Source: Streptomyces tailanensis (GTDB lineage Bacteria; Actinomycetota; Actinomycetes; Streptomycetales; Streptomycetaceae). Taken from it: a stretch of 64,000 nt of DNA. Positions 43,407 through 53,171 of the stretch are shown here, one piece after another. Under the pieces are notes generated by a model. That model was not told the origin of the DNA. It did not search any database and saw only the letters and a program-made list of their open reading frames with translations. Location: contig NZ_VTHJ01000004.1 of the NCBI RefSeq assembly GCF_008386495.1, positions 1-64,000 of the forward strand, written 5' to 3'. The translations under genes were made by a program, and so were the position numbers. The stretch's first letter is position 1; each line of letters begins with the position of its first letter.

Positions 43407-45815
43407 GTGGCCGAGGCGGCAGACTTCCAGGGGACAAGTGCCTCACCTGCCCGCCGGTGGCTGCAGCGCACCGGAGCACTGTTCGCCGGGGCGCCTCTGC
43501 TGGCGGGTCTGCTCCAGCTGCCCACGGCCACGGACGCCCGGGCGGCGCAGCAGGCATCTCTGGCCGCCGCCACAGGGGCGAACACCGTAGAGGTCTCCCT
43601 GGACTCGCTCAGCCCCAGCGTCCCCACCGACGGCGACACGATCACGGTCTCCGGCACGGTCACGAACAAGGGCAAGCAGACGATCACGTCGGCTCATGTG
43701 GGCCTGCGCGTGGGCTCGGCGCCCATGACGGGCCGTTCGGCCATCGACGACGCCGCCAAGCGCACCGGTTTCGACCAATTCGTCGACGGGACGGAGGTCG
43801 GCGGCAAGTACGTGGAGAAGTTCTCCGAACTCTCCTCCGGTGTGGCCCAGCCCTTCACCATCTCGGTGCCCGTCAAGGAGCTGGACCTCGGCGCGGACGG
43901 TATCTACCAGCTCGGCGTCTCGCTCTCGGGCCGGACCTCCGCCTCCTCGTACGACCAGGTCCTCGGCATGCAGCGCACGTTCCTGCCGTGGCAGCCCGAC
44001 GAGGCGGACACGAAGACGAAGACGACGTACCTCTGGCCGCTGATCTCCACCAGCCACCTCACCGCCGAGACCGGCCCCGGAGAGCAACAGACGCCCACCT
44101 TCCTGAACGACGACCTGGCCAAGGAGATCTCCGCCGGCGGCCGCCTGGAACAGATGCTGACGCTGGGCAAGGACCTCGACGTCACCTGGGTGATCGATCC
44201 GGATCTGCTGGCGTCGGTCGTCGCGATGACAGAGAGCTACAGCGTCCGGAGCGGAAACTCCACCGTCGCGGGCAAGAACCAGGCCGTCGCCAAGGAGTGG
44301 CTGGCCGAACTGGAGACGGCGGTCCAGGGTGAGGAAGTGATCGCCCTTCCGTTCGCCGACCCGGATCTGGCGTCGCTGGCACGCAACGGCAAGACGGTCA
44401 CCGGCTCCCTGAGCCGTCTGAAGGACGCCACCGACGTCGCCGCGGACACCGTCAGGAACGTCCTCCGGGTGGAGCCGAACACGGAATTCGCCTGGCCAGT
44501 GAACGGCGCCGTCGACCCGTCGATCGTCAAGGTCGCCATCTCCGCGGGCGCCGACAAGGTGATCGCCCGCAGCGACAGCCTGCAGGAGAGCAGCCGCCTG
44601 TCCTACACGCCCAGCGCGGCGCGTCCCATCGGTGGCGGCACCACGGCCGTCGTGGCGGACGCCCGGCTGTCCACGGCGTTCCAGGGCGACATGACGAAGG
44701 CCGAGAGCTCCACGCTGGCCGTGCAGAGGTTCCTCGCCCAGAGCCTGATGACGGACCTCCAGAACAACAAGCAGCGCAGCATCGTGATCGCCCCGCAGCG
44801 CATGCCGTCGGTGAGCCAGGCACAGACGATGGCGCAGGCATTGACGGCGCTCCAGGGAGGAACCTGGTCACAGCCCCAGGAGCTGTCCGCGGCCGCCGAC
44901 GCGAAGCCTGACCCGGACGCCAGCACCAAGATCCCGTCCGCCGCGGCGTACCCCAAGTCGCTGCGCAAGCAGGCGCTGCCGAAGTCGGCGTTCGAGGAGA
45001 TCCGGACCACACAGAGCGACCTCGACCGCTTCAAGGTGATCCTCACCGACCAGTCCCGTGTGGTCACGCCCTTCGGCCGGACCATGGACCGGGAGATGTC
45101 CACGTCCTGGCGGGGCCGCGGCGCGGAGGCAAAGGCATACCGCGGCGACGTGGAGACGTATCTCGGCACGCTCACCAGCCAGGTCCGGCTCATCGAGAAG
45201 TCCGAGACGAAGCTCTCGGGCCGCAGTGCCACGATCCCGGTGACCGTGCAGAACAACCTGGTGCAGGGCGTCGACAATCTGACGCTGCGCCTCATGTCCG
45301 AAGCCCCGAAGCGCCTGAAGATCGGCGACGAGGCCTTCGACGAGCAGTCCGTCGACATCTCGGGCGGGCACAGCGAGTCGGTGAAATTCACCACCAACGC
45401 CGAGGCCAACGGCCCGGTCACCGTCGTCGCCCAGCTCTACACGGAGGACGGTGACAAGTACGGGGGCGAGGTCCGTTTCACGGTGAACGTCACCGAGATC
45501 ACACCCACGGTGATGCTGGTCATCGCCGGTGGCGTCCTGCTCCTCGTACTCGCCGGGTTCCGGATGTACACGCAGCGCAAGCGTGCCGCCGCCCGGCTGG
45601 AGGCGGAGGGATCCTCCACCGACGACAACTCGTCGGAAGACATCTCGCCGGACGAGGACTCGAACGCCGAGGCAGCCTCAGTCGTACACACTGCCGAGGA
45701 GGAGTCCCCGGTCGAGTACGGGGCAAACGAGCCGGAGCACCCGAGTGACCCGGCACCGGACACCGCACCGGAAAGCGCCGACCCGTCCGGCACGGGTGAG
45801 AGAGTGGACCGTTGA
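43407..45815 (+). CDS. Secreted/membrane-anchored DUF6049-type protein upstream of murJ
   Basis: An 802-residue protein. A hydrophobic segment with signal-peptide character lies at about residues 17-46 (LQRTGALFAGAPLLAGLLQLPTATDARA). The body is extracytoplasmic, starting with an Ig/CARDB-like beta domain (ITVSGTVTNKGKQTITSAHVGLRVG). One membrane helix near the C-terminus (VMLVIAGGVLLLVLAGFRMYT) is followed by an acidic cytoplasmic tail of about 80 residues. Such proteins are found next to murJ in many actinobacteria; the role is unknown but the position suggests cell-wall synthesis. The GTG at 43407 follows GAGGGA. Confidence 0.84.
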   Translation: MAEAADFQGTSASPARRWLQRTGALFAGAPLLAGLLQLPTATDARAAQQASLAAATGANTVEVSLDSLSPSVPTDGDTITVSGTVTNKGKQTITSAHVGLRVGSAPMTGRSAIDDAAKRTGFDQFVDGTEVGGKYVEKFSELSSGVAQPFTISVPVKELDLGADGIYQLGVSLSGRTSASSYDQVLGMQRTFLPWQPDEADTKTKTTYLWPLISTSHLTAETGPGEQQTPTFLNDDLAKEISAGGRLEQMLTLGKDLDVTWVIDPDLLASVVAMTESYSVRSGNSTVAGKNQAVAKEWLAELETAVQGEEVIALPFADPDLASLARNGKTVTGSLSRLKDATDVAADTVRNVLRVEPNTEFAWPVNGAVDPSIVKVAISAGADKVIARSDSLQESSRLSYTPSAARPIGGGTTAVVADARLSTAFQGDMTKAESSTLAVQRFLAQSLMTDLQNNKQRSIVIAPQRMPSVSQAQTMAQALTALQGGTWSQPQELSAAADAKPDPDASTKIPSAAAYPKSLRKQALPKSAFEEIRTTQSDLDRFKVILTDQSRVVTPFGRTMDREMSTSWRGRGAEAKAYRGDVETYLGTLTSQVRLIEKSETKLSGRSATIPVTVQNNLVQGVDNLTLRLMSEAPKRLKIGDEAFDEQSVDISGGHSESVKFTTNAEANGPVTVVAQLYTEDGDKYGGEVRFTVNVTEITPTVMLVIAGGVLLLVLAGFRMYTQRKRAAARLEAEGSSTDDNSSEDISPDEDSNAEAASVVHTAEEESPVEYGANEPEHPSDPAPDTAPESADPSGTGERVDR

Positions 45816-45862
45816 GCGATTGTCGCGGCCGGTGGGCCCGGGGACGATGAGGTGGGGTAACC

Positions 45863-48088
45863 ATGAACGCGCCGTACGACGGTGACCGCGGCCAGGGCGC
45901 GGCCGATTCGGGCTACCCCGACGGCCCGCTGCCCGGGCCGGGCCAGGTACCGCCGCAGCCCCCCGCGGACATGTACCTCCAGGACGCCTACGACCAGGAC
46001 CCCTACCGCGCGCAGGACCTGGCCGCCCAGGACCCGGTGGCCGAGGCGCTCTACGACCGTGCCGCCCACCCGCCACCGCCTCCGGGCACCTACCAGCCTC
46101 AGCAGCCCCTGTACGCCCAGCCGGCGGCGTCGCAGTACGCCCCCGACCCGCGCGTGTGGGCGCAGACGCCGGCGCCGGAGCCGGAGGGGCCGACGCGGCA
46201 TCTGCCGTACGGCGACGACGCCCGCCCGACCCAGTTCGTGGGCGTGGACGATCTGGTCACCCAGGCCGGGGAGGAGCGCCACGAGCCGGACGCGTTCGCT
46301 CACCTCTTCCGGGACCAGCAGCAGAGCGGTCACCCGCCGATGGGGCAGCCGTCCGTGCCCAACCCGACGCCCGCCCCAGCGCCGGGCCCGGGACGCCCGG
46401 CGCACGAGGAGTCCATTCCGGCCCCCGCTGCCACGCCCGTGCCTGCCCCGAAGAAGGGTGGGCGGGCCTCGGGACTGCTGAAGTCCAGCGCCGTCATGGC
46501 GGCCGGCACCATGGTCTCGCGCCTCACCGGCTTCATCCGGTCGGCGATGATCGTCTCGGCGTTGGGCCTCGCCCTGCTCGGTGAGTCCTTCCAGGTGGCC
46601 TACCAGCTGCCGACGATGATCTACATCCTGACCGTCGGCGGTGGTCTCAACTCCGTCTTCGTGCCGCAGCTCGTGCGCGCCATGAAGGAGGACGACGACG
46701 GCGGAGAGGCGTACGCGAACCGGCTCCTGACTTTGGTCATGGTGGTCCTGGGCGTGCTCACCGCGCTCGCCATGTTGGCGGCACCGCTCCTCGTCCGCGC
46801 GCTGTCGACCCCTCTCGCCACGGACGCCGACGCCAACGACGTCGCCGTCACCTTCACGCGGTACTTCCTGCCCTCGATCTTCTTCATGGGCATCCACGTG
46901 GTGATGGGTCAGATCCTCAACGCCCGTGGCCGGTTCGGCGCGATGATGTGGACCCCGGTCCTGAACAACATCGTCATCATCGTCACCCTCGGCGCTTTCC
47001 TCTGGGTCTACGGCAGTGCGGCCGACTCGAAAATGCAGGTCAGCAACATCCCGCCCGAGGGCCTGCGGCTGCTCGGCATCGGCATCCTCCTGGGCCTCGT
47101 GGTCCAGGCCCTGGCCATGGTCCCGTACCTGCGGGAGACCGGATTCCGGCTGCGGCTGCGCTTCGACTGGAAGGGGCACGGTCTCGGCAAGGCCGCGATG
47201 CTCGCCAAGTGGACGATCCTGTTCGTGCTCGCCAACCAGGCGGGCGCCCTCGTCGTCACCCAGCTGGCGACCGCGGCGGTCACGGAGACGAAGATCTCCG
47301 GCACCGGTTTCAGCGCTTACGCCAACGCCCAGCTCATCTGGGGCCTGCCACAGGCCATCATCACCGTCTCGCTCATGGCCGCCCTCCTGCCGCGCATCTC
47401 GCGCTCGGCCGCCGAGGACGACGCGGGCGCCGTTCGTGACGACATCTCACAGGGCTTGCGCACCACGGCGGTCGCCATCGTGCCGATCGCCTTCGGCTTC
47501 GTCGCACTCGGCATCCCGATGTGCACACTGATCTTCGGTTCCTCCGGCATCGGCGCCGCCACGAACATGGGCTTCATGCTGATGGCCTTCGGTCTCGGCC
47601 TGATCCCGTACTCCGTTCAGTACGTCGTCCTGCGCGCCTTCTACGCCTACGAGGACACGCGGACCCCGTTCTACAACACGGTCATCGTGGCCGCCGTCAA
47701 CGCGAGCGCCTCGGCGGTCTGCTTCTTCGTGATCCCGGCCCGCTGGGCCGTGGTCGGCATGGCCACCTCGTACGGTCTGGCGTACATGATCGGTGTCGGC
47801 GTCGCCTGGAGGCGGCTGCGCAAGCGGCTGGGTGGTGACCTGGATGGGGCGAGGGTCCTGCGGACGTACGCGCGGCTGTGCATCGCCTCGTTGCCCGCGG
47901 CGCTGCTCAGCGGTGCGGCCTGCTACGGAATCAGCAAGTCTTTGGGACAGGGCGTCGGTGGCTCGATGCTCGCACTCGTCGGAGGAGGAATCGTTCTGCT
48001 CGGTGTCTTCTATGTCGCCGCGCGGCGCATGCGCATCGAGGAACTCAACTCGATGGTCGGCATGGTCCGCGGGCGGCTGGGGCGCTGA
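45863..48088 (+). CDS. murJ: Lipid II flippase MurJ (MviN)
   Basis: A 741-residue protein. The first 205 residues are a Pro/Gln/Asp-rich cytoplasmic extension. The MurJ core starts at SSAVMAAGTMVSRLTGFIRSAMIVSALG and contains about fourteen hydrophobic helices; VGGGLNSVFVPQLVRA and MVPYLRETGFRLRLRFDWK are characteristic. MurJ flips lipid II across the membrane for peptidoglycan synthesis. Unlike the mycobacterial protein it ends after the flippase part; the pseudokinase is encoded by the next gene. It starts 47 bases after the DUF6049-type gene. Confidence 0.94.
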   Translation: MNAPYDGDRGQGAADSGYPDGPLPGPGQVPPQPPADMYLQDAYDQDPYRAQDLAAQDPVAEALYDRAAHPPPPPGTYQPQQPLYAQPAASQYAPDPRVWAQTPAPEPEGPTRHLPYGDDARPTQFVGVDDLVTQAGEERHEPDAFAHLFRDQQQSGHPPMGQPSVPNPTPAPAPGPGRPAHEESIPAPAATPVPAPKKGGRASGLLKSSAVMAAGTMVSRLTGFIRSAMIVSALGLALLGESFQVAYQLPTMIYILTVGGGLNSVFVPQLVRAMKEDDDGGEAYANRLLTLVMVVLGVLTALAMLAAPLLVRALSTPLATDADANDVAVTFTRYFLPSIFFMGIHVVMGQILNARGRFGAMMWTPVLNNIVIIVTLGAFLWVYGSAADSKMQVSNIPPEGLRLLGIGILLGLVVQALAMVPYLRETGFRLRLRFDWKGHGLGKAAMLAKWTILFVLANQAGALVVTQLATAAVTETKISGTGFSAYANAQLIWGLPQAIITVSLMAALLPRISRSAAEDDAGAVRDDISQGLRTTAVAIVPIAFGFVALGIPMCTLIFGSSGIGAATNMGFMLMAFGLGLIPYSVQYVVLRAFYAYEDTRTPFYNTVIVAAVNASASAVCFFVIPARWAVVGMATSYGLAYMIGVGVAWRRLRKRLGGDLDGARVLRTYARLCIASLPAALLSGAACYGISKSLGQGVGGSMLALVGGGIVLLGVFYVAARRMRIEELNSMVGMVRGRLGR

Positions 48089-48206
48089 GGCGGGGGTACG
48101 CGCACAACCATCGTCCGCCGCCGCGTGTCGCTCATAGCGGCGGACTGTGGGCACAATTGGCTTTGGCGTCGCAGAGCGCGCAACGGATGGGGAGGCAGGA
48201 ACGACG

Positions 48207-49934
48207 GTGGCGGAACGGAGCACGGCTGCCGTCGACGTGGCAGACAACAGCGGCGACAAGTCGCTGACCGCGCAGGCGGACCAGTCCACGGCCGACGGGG
48301 AGGCCCAGAACCGGGAGCGGGACACGGAAAGCTCGGCGAGTGAAGAGGCACAGGGGAGCGGCGGTACCGAGAGCCCTTCCCAGACAACACCGCCCGAACT
48401 GCACAGCGGCCACAAGCTCGCCAGGCGCTACCGCCTCGAAGAGTGCGTCACCCGTCTGGACGGTTTCAGCAGTTGGCGTGCCGTGGACGAGAAACTGCGT
48501 CGCGCCGTCGGGGTGCACGTACTGCCCGCCGACCACTCGCGCGCCCGTACCGTGCTGGCGGCGGCACGTTCCTCGGCGCTGCTGGGCGATCCCCGCTTCG
48601 TCCAAGTGCTGGACGCGGTCGAGGAGAACGACCTCGTGTACGTGGTGCACGAGTGGCTTCCCGACGCCACGGAACTGACGGCGCTCCTGGCCTCCGGCTC
48701 GCTGGAACCGCATGACGCGTACCAGATGGTCACCCAGGTCTCCCATGCGATGGCCGCCGCGCACCGCGAGGGGCTTTCCCATCTGCGGCTCAACCCGAGC
48801 GCCGTGCTGCGCTCCGCCTCCGGGCAGTGGCGCATCCGCGGTCTCGCCGTGAACGCCGCGCTGCGCGGCATCGGTTCGGACACCCCGCAACGCACGGACA
48901 CGGAGGCGATCGGCGCGCTCCTCTACGCCGCGCTCACCCAGCGCTGGCCGTACGAGAACGACGCGCACGGTCTCTCCGGGCTACCCAAGGGCGTGGGGCT
49001 CATCGCCCCCGACCAGGTACGGGCGGGCGTCCACCGTGGCCTGTCGGAGCTCGCCATGCGCGCGCTCGCCAATGACGGCGCCACCGCATCACGCCACGAG
49101 TCTCCGTGCACGACGCCGGAGGAACTGGTGAAGGCGATCGGTGAGATGCCCCGCATCCGTCCGCCGGAGCCCGCGTTCACCGCCCCGCCCGACTACCAGC
49201 GCACGTCGTACCAGCAGGGGACGTACGGCCGTCAGACGCAGCACCCGGGCGTCACACAGCCGCTGCCGACCCCGCCGCCCCCGCTGCAGAGCCGGACCGG
49301 CAAGGCCCTCAAGTGGGCAGTGTCGGCGCTGCTCATCGCCGCGCTCGGCCTTGGCAGCTGGCAGCTGGCCGACGCGCTCATGCAACGCAGTGAGCAGTCC
49401 GGTGACACGGACACGAGTCAGACGACGGACGACAACGACAAGGGCACCAACACCGCCAAGCCGGTCACGACGCTCAGCATCCAGGACGCCGCGGAGTACT
49501 ACCCGGACGGGAAGCCGCAGCACGCGAACGACGCGGATCTGACGTACGACAAGGACACATCGACGTACTGGCGGACCTACTCCTACACCGACGGCCCCAC
49601 GCTGGCACCGTTCAAGCAGGGCGTCGGGATCGTCTACGACCTCGGGTCGGCCCAGGAGGTGTCCGCGGCGTCGATAGGGCTCTACTACGCCGGCGACCGC
49701 ACGACGGCCACGCTGTACGCGGCCGACTCCCTGTCGTCGTCCGCCCCGCTCAGCTCCATGTCCAAGATCGCGACGAACACGACCAGCGGGACGAGCCTGA
49801 AGATCTCCGCCAAGAAGCCGGTGAAGACCCGGTACGTTCTCGTCTGGCTCACCGAGGTGCCCCAGGCGGCCGGTGACCAGTTCAGTGACTCCGGCTACAA
49901 GCAGGCGATCACCGACGTGAAGTTCACGGGCTGA
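48207..49934 (+). CDS. Pseudokinase with an extracytoplasmic discoidin-like domain (MurJ partner)
   Basis: A 575-residue protein from the GTG at 48207, preceded by GGGAGG. Residues about 65-310 have a protein-kinase fold but lack the catalytic set: the VAIK lysine strand reads VGVHVL, the HRD loop reads SHLRLNPSAVL and the DFG position reads RGLAVN. A membrane helix follows at about 368-390 (ALKWAVSALLIAALGLGSWQ), then an F5/8-type C domain outside (YDKDTSTYWRTYSY ... VRTRYVLVWL-like strands). This matches the C-terminal half of mycobacterial MviN, where the phosphorylated pseudokinase binds FhaA. The same regulatory role for MurJ is inferred. Confidence 0.9.
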   Translation: MAERSTAAVDVADNSGDKSLTAQADQSTADGEAQNRERDTESSASEEAQGSGGTESPSQTTPPELHSGHKLARRYRLEECVTRLDGFSSWRAVDEKLRRAVGVHVLPADHSRARTVLAAARSSALLGDPRFVQVLDAVEENDLVYVVHEWLPDATELTALLASGSLEPHDAYQMVTQVSHAMAAAHREGLSHLRLNPSAVLRSASGQWRIRGLAVNAALRGIGSDTPQRTDTEAIGALLYAALTQRWPYENDAHGLSGLPKGVGLIAPDQVRAGVHRGLSELAMRALANDGATASRHESPCTTPEELVKAIGEMPRIRPPEPAFTAPPDYQRTSYQQGTYGRQTQHPGVTQPLPTPPPPLQSRTGKALKWAVSALLIAALGLGSWQLADALMQRSEQSGDTDTSQTTDDNDKGTNTAKPVTTLSIQDAAEYYPDGKPQHANDADLTYDKDTSTYWRTYSYTDGPTLAPFKQGVGIVYDLGSAQEVSAASIGLYYAGDRTTATLYAADSLSSSAPLSSMSKIATNTTSGTSLKISAKKPVKTRYVLVWLTEVPQAAGDQFSDSGYKQAITDVKFTG

Positions 49935-49961
49935 GAGCTCACCGGAGGGAGGGGAGGTCCG

Positions 49962-50675
49962 ATGGCGCACGGCGCTGATCACAGCGGAGTAAACGATCAG
50001 GATCTCCTCGCCCGCCATGTCGAGGGCGATCCCGACGCTTTCGGTGAACTCGTACGACGCCACCGGGACCGGCTGTGGGCGGTGGCCCTGCGGACGTTGA
50101 GGGACCGCGAGGAGGCCGCCGACGCCGTCCAGGACGCGCTGGTCTCCGCCTATCGGGCCGCGCATACATTTCGTGGCCAGTCGGCCGTCACGACCTGGCT
50201 GCACCGCATCACGGTGAACGCCTGTCTGGACCGCGCCCGCAAAGCTGCCTCCCGCAAGACGTCGCCCGTCGACGACACCGAGCGCCTGGAGCAGCTCCTG
50301 GAGCCGCACGAGTCGGCATCCGCTCCGGCCGAGCGGAACGATCTGCACCGTCAGCTGCTGGATGCCCTGAGCACCCTGCCGCAGGACCAGCGGGCCGCGC
50401 TCATCCTGGTCGATATGCAGGGCTACCCGGTGGCGGAGGCCGCGCGGATCCTCGACGTGCCGACCGGCACCGTCAAGAGTCGCTGTGCCCGTGGCAGAGC
50501 CAGACTTCTGCCGCTTCTGGCCCATCTCCGCTCGGATGGAGGGGGTGACGGCGGTGAAAAATCGAGGCATGGAAGGAACCGGACGCAGGGGACATCCGTC
50601 CCACCCGCAGCGGGACCACATGATGCAGGGCCAAGCGATTCAGCTGCTGTGAAGGGCGGAGGTGGACGCGCGTGA
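49962..50675 (+). CDS. sigM: ECF RNA polymerase sigma factor SigM
   Basis: A 237-residue ECF sigma factor. Region 2 runs from DPDAFGELVRRHRDRLWAVALRTL to FRGQSAVTTWLHRITVNACLDRARK; region 4 includes LPQDQRAALILVDMQGYPVAEAARIL and GTVKSRCARGRARL. A 45-residue Gly/Ser/Pro-rich tail follows region 4. Its stop overlaps the GTG of the anti-sigma gene (GTGA at 50672-50675), so both are translated together. The name follows the conserved position between the murJ cluster and trxB; related actinobacterial SigM factors respond to redox or envelope stress. Confidence 0.93.
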   Translation: MAHGADHSGVNDQDLLARHVEGDPDAFGELVRRHRDRLWAVALRTLRDREEAADAVQDALVSAYRAAHTFRGQSAVTTWLHRITVNACLDRARKAASRKTSPVDDTERLEQLLEPHESASAPAERNDLHRQLLDALSTLPQDQRAALILVDMQGYPVAEAARILDVPTGTVKSRCARGRARLLPLLAHLRSDGGGDGGEKSRHGRNRTQGTSVPPAAGPHDAGPSDSAAVKGGGGRA

Positions 50676-51652
50676 CATCCACGACCGACGCGGCCGGGCA
50701 CCCGGAAGTCGCGGAGATCTCCGACCTCACCGAAGGTCTGCTCCCGCCGACCCGTACTGCGGATGTGCGCCGCCACCTGGACGAGTGCCCGCTCTGCGCA
50801 GACGTCTACGCCTCGCTGGAGGAGATCCGCGGCCTGCTCGGCACCCTGCCGGGCCCTGTGCGTATGCCCGACGACGTGGCGGGGCGCATCGATGCCGCCC
50901 TCGCCGCCGAAGCCCTCCTGAACTCCACGGCATCCGGATCCGAGATCAACGACGTTCCCGCAGACTCCGAGATCAACGACGTTCCCGCAGACTCCGAGAC
51001 CAAGGACGTTCCCGCGACGCTCAGCCCCTCCGGTCCGGCATCGACCGCAGACGACAGCGTGCGTGTTTCACGTGAAACATCGCCCGCAGCGGATCGCCCG
51101 GTCGGCCACTCGCGCGCCTCCACCGGCCCGGGCCGAACGAGTCAGAAGCGCCGCAACCGCCGCAGGACGGTTCTCGGTGCCGTCTTCGCGGTGGCCACGC
51201 TGGGCCTCAGCGCGCTTCTGGTCCAGTCGATGAACGACAACGGCTCCGGCAACGACCCCACGACAGCAGCGCAGAGCGCGGCCTCCGACTCCTTCTCCGG
51301 AATCAAGCTGGAGAAGCAAGTAGAGGATCTCCTGGACGAGTCCCAGGGCCAGACCTCACCCGGCGAGGATTCCCTCGGAGTCAAAGGGACGCCGGAGTCT
51401 CAGGAGAAGAGCACGAACTCAGTCCTCAAGACCGCCGTGCCCGACTGCATCGCAAAGGGCATCGGCGACACCACGGGCGCGATCGCTTCCAAGTCGGGCA
51501 CCTACCGGGGAGCGCAGGCGTATCTCGTGCTGCTGCCCGACCGCTCCGACGACACACGCGTCACCGTGTACATCGTCGACGCCTCCTGCATGGACAAAGC
51601 TTCGGAGCCTGCCGGTGAGGTTCTGCTGAAGCGGTCCTACGCCGGTCGCTGA
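50672..51652 (+). CDS. Membrane-anchored ZAS-type anti-sigma factor for SigM
   Basis: A 326-residue protein. The N-terminal anti-sigma domain has the zinc-associated motif RRHLDECPLC (HXXXCXXC, about residues 34-41). A low-complexity region follows with three 9-residue repeats (SEINDVPAD type). One membrane helix is at about 170-190 (TVLGAVFAVATLGLSALLVQS). The extracytoplasmic C-terminus has two cysteines (PDCIAKG, DASCMDK) that could form a disulphide. The domain order implies that an external signal releases SigM. A parS site lies inside the coding sequence and encodes VSRET. Confidence 0.9.
   Translation: MTSTTDAAGHPEVAEISDLTEGLLPPTRTADVRRHLDECPLCADVYASLEEIRGLLGTLPGPVRMPDDVAGRIDAALAAEALLNSTASGSEINDVPADSEINDVPADSETKDVPATLSPSGPASTADDSVRVSRETSPAADRPVGHSRASTGPGRTSQKRRNRRRTVLGAVFAVATLGLSALLVQSMNDNGSGNDPTTAAQSAASDSFSGIKLEKQVEDLLDESQGQTSPGEDSLGVKGTPESQEKSTNSVLKTAVPDCIAKGIGDTTGAIASKSGTYRGAQAYLVLLPDRSDDTRVTVYIVDASCMDKASEPAGEVLLKRSYAGR
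50939..51019 (+). repeat. 27-bp tandem repeat in the anti-sigma gene
   Basis: Two exact 27-base units (50939-50965 and 50966-50992) and a third slightly diverged copy (50993-51019), encoding SEINDVPAD twice and then SETKDVPAT. Located in the linker before the membrane helix. Confidence 0.9.
51065..51078. promoter_or_regulatory. parS: parS site inside the anti-sigma coding sequence
   Basis: Perfect GTTTCACGTGAAAC read in frame as VSRET. Confidence 0.88.
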
Positions 51653-51725
51653 GTCCCGTCTCTCGCGTTCCGTCGCCCCTGGCATCCCTGTGCGGTCCCT
51701 CATCTCCGTGTGCCCGGACACACCG

Positions 51726-51751
51726 GGAATGCACGCCCCTTAGGATCCGTT
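51726..51751 (+). promoter_or_regulatory. SigR-type promoter of trxBA
   Basis: GGAAT at 51726-51730, an 18-base spacer, and GTT at 51749-51751 exactly match the SigR consensus (GGAAT-N18-GTT). It lies 74 bases before the trxB start. SigR drives trxBA during thiol oxidation in S. coelicolor. Confidence 0.85.
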
Positions 51752-51824
51752 GGGTGGGGTGAGAGTTCCGAGAGCAGCTCCCACCGGCAGTACGCAGCAG
51801 TCTCCAGAGACGAGGAATCAAGCC

Positions 51825-52796
51825 GTGAGCGACGTCCGTAACGTGATCATCATCGGCTCCGGGCCCGCCGGCTACACGGCAGCGCTCTACACCGCGCGCG
51901 CGTCGCTGAAGCCGCTGGTGTTCGAAGGGGCTGTCACCGCAGGCGGCGCCCTCATGAACACCACTGAGGTGGAGAATTTCCCCGGCTTCCGTGACGGGAT
52001 CATGGGACCCGACCTCATGGACAACATGCGGGCCCAGGCCGAGCGCTTCGGCGCCGAGCTCGTTCCGGACGACGTCGTCGCCGTCGACCTGAGCGGCGAG
52101 ATCAAGACCGTCACGGACACCGCGGGCACCGTGCACCGTGCCAAGGCCGTCATCGTCACCACAGGCTCCCAGCACCGCAAGCTCGGGCTGCCCAACGAGG
52201 ACGCTCTCTCGGGCCGCGGTGTCTCCTGGTGCGCCACCTGTGACGGGTTCTTCTTCAAGGACCAGGACATCGCCGTGATCGGCGGCGGTGACACCGCCAT
52301 GGAGGAGGCCACCTTCCTCTCCCGGTTCGCCAAGTCCGTCACCGTCGTCCACCGCCGTGACACCCTGCGCGCCTCCAAGGCGATGCAGGAGCGCGCGTTC
52401 GCCGACCCGAAGATCTCCTTCATCTGGGACAGCGAGGTCGCCGAGGTCCAGGGCGACCAGAAGCTCGCCGGGCTGAAGCTGCGCAACGTCAAGACGGGCG
52501 AGACGTCCGACCTGCCGGTGACGGGTCTGTTCATCGCGATCGGCCATGACCCGCGCACGGAACTCTTCAAGGGTCAGCTCGAGCTGGACGACGAGGGCTA
52601 CCTGAAGGTGGCCACCCCGTCGACCCGCACGAATCTGACCGGTGTCTTCGGCGCCGGGGACGTCGTCGACCACACGTACCGCCAGGCGATCACCGCAGCC
52701 GGCACCGGCTGCTCCGCCGCCCTCGACGCCGAGCGCTATCTCGCCGCCCTCGCGGACGGCGAGCAGGCCCCCGAGCCCGAGAAGACCACCGTCTGA
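51825..52796 (+). CDS. trxB: Thioredoxin reductase
   Basis: A 323-residue low-molecular-weight thioredoxin reductase. FAD motif [15 protein letters not shown] at the N-terminus; redox-active CATC (C136 and C139) in [16 protein letters not shown] motif [12 protein letters not shown]; and a late FAD-binding [10 protein letters not shown]. It passes electrons from NADPH to thioredoxin. The GTG start at 51825 lies after GAGGAA. trxA follows 41 bases later in the same operon. Confidence 0.97.
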   Translation: MSDVRNVIIIGSGPAGYTAALYTARASLKPLVFEGAVTAGGALMNTTEVENFPGFRDGIMGPDLMDNMRAQAERFGAELVPDDVVAVDLSGEIKTVTDTAGTVHRAKAVIVTTGSQHRKLGLPNEDALSGRGVSWCATCDGFFFKDQDIAVIGGGDTAMEEATFLSRFAKSVTVVHRRDTLRASKAMQERAFADPKISFIWDSEVAEVQGDQKLAGLKLRNVKTGETSDLPVTGLFIAIGHDPRTELFKGQLELDDEGYLKVATPSTRTNLTGVFGAGDVVDHTYRQAITAAGTGCSAALDAERYLAALADGEQAPEPEKTTV

Positions 52797-52837
52797 CCCT
52801 CATCCGCCCCACCGCACCAATCAGTTAGGAGCCCTCT

Positions 52838-53170
52838 GTGGCCGGCACCCTGAAGAACGTGACCGACGACTCCTTCGAGCAGGACGTTCTCAAGAACGAC
52901 AAGCCCGTCCTGGTGGACTTCTGGGCCGCATGGTGCGGTCCGTGCCGCCAGATCGCGCCGTCCCTCGAAGCGATCGCCCAGGAGTACGGCGACAAGATCG
53001 AGATCGTCAAGCTCAACATCGACGAGAACCCGGCCACCGCTGCCAAGTACGGGGTCATGTCAATCCCGACCCTGAACGTCTACCAGGGCGGCGAGGTCGC
53101 CAAGACCATCGTCGGCGCCAAGCCGAAGGCCGCAATCGTGCGCGACCTCGAGGACTTCATCGCTGAGTGA
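52838..53170 (+). CDS. trxA: Thioredoxin
   Basis: A 110-residue thioredoxin with the active site WCGPC (W32 to C36) and the conserved VMSIPTLNVYQGG cis-proline loop. Cytosolic disulphide reductant recycled by the adjacent TrxB. GTG start with TTAGGAG upstream. A parS site starts one base after the stop codon. Confidence 0.97.
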   Translation: MAGTLKNVTDDSFEQDVLKNDKPVLVDFWAAWCGPCRQIAPSLEAIAQEYGDKIEIVKLNIDENPATAAKYGVMSIPTLNVYQGGEVAKTIVGAKPKAAIVRDLEDFIAE

Positions 53171-53171
53171 T

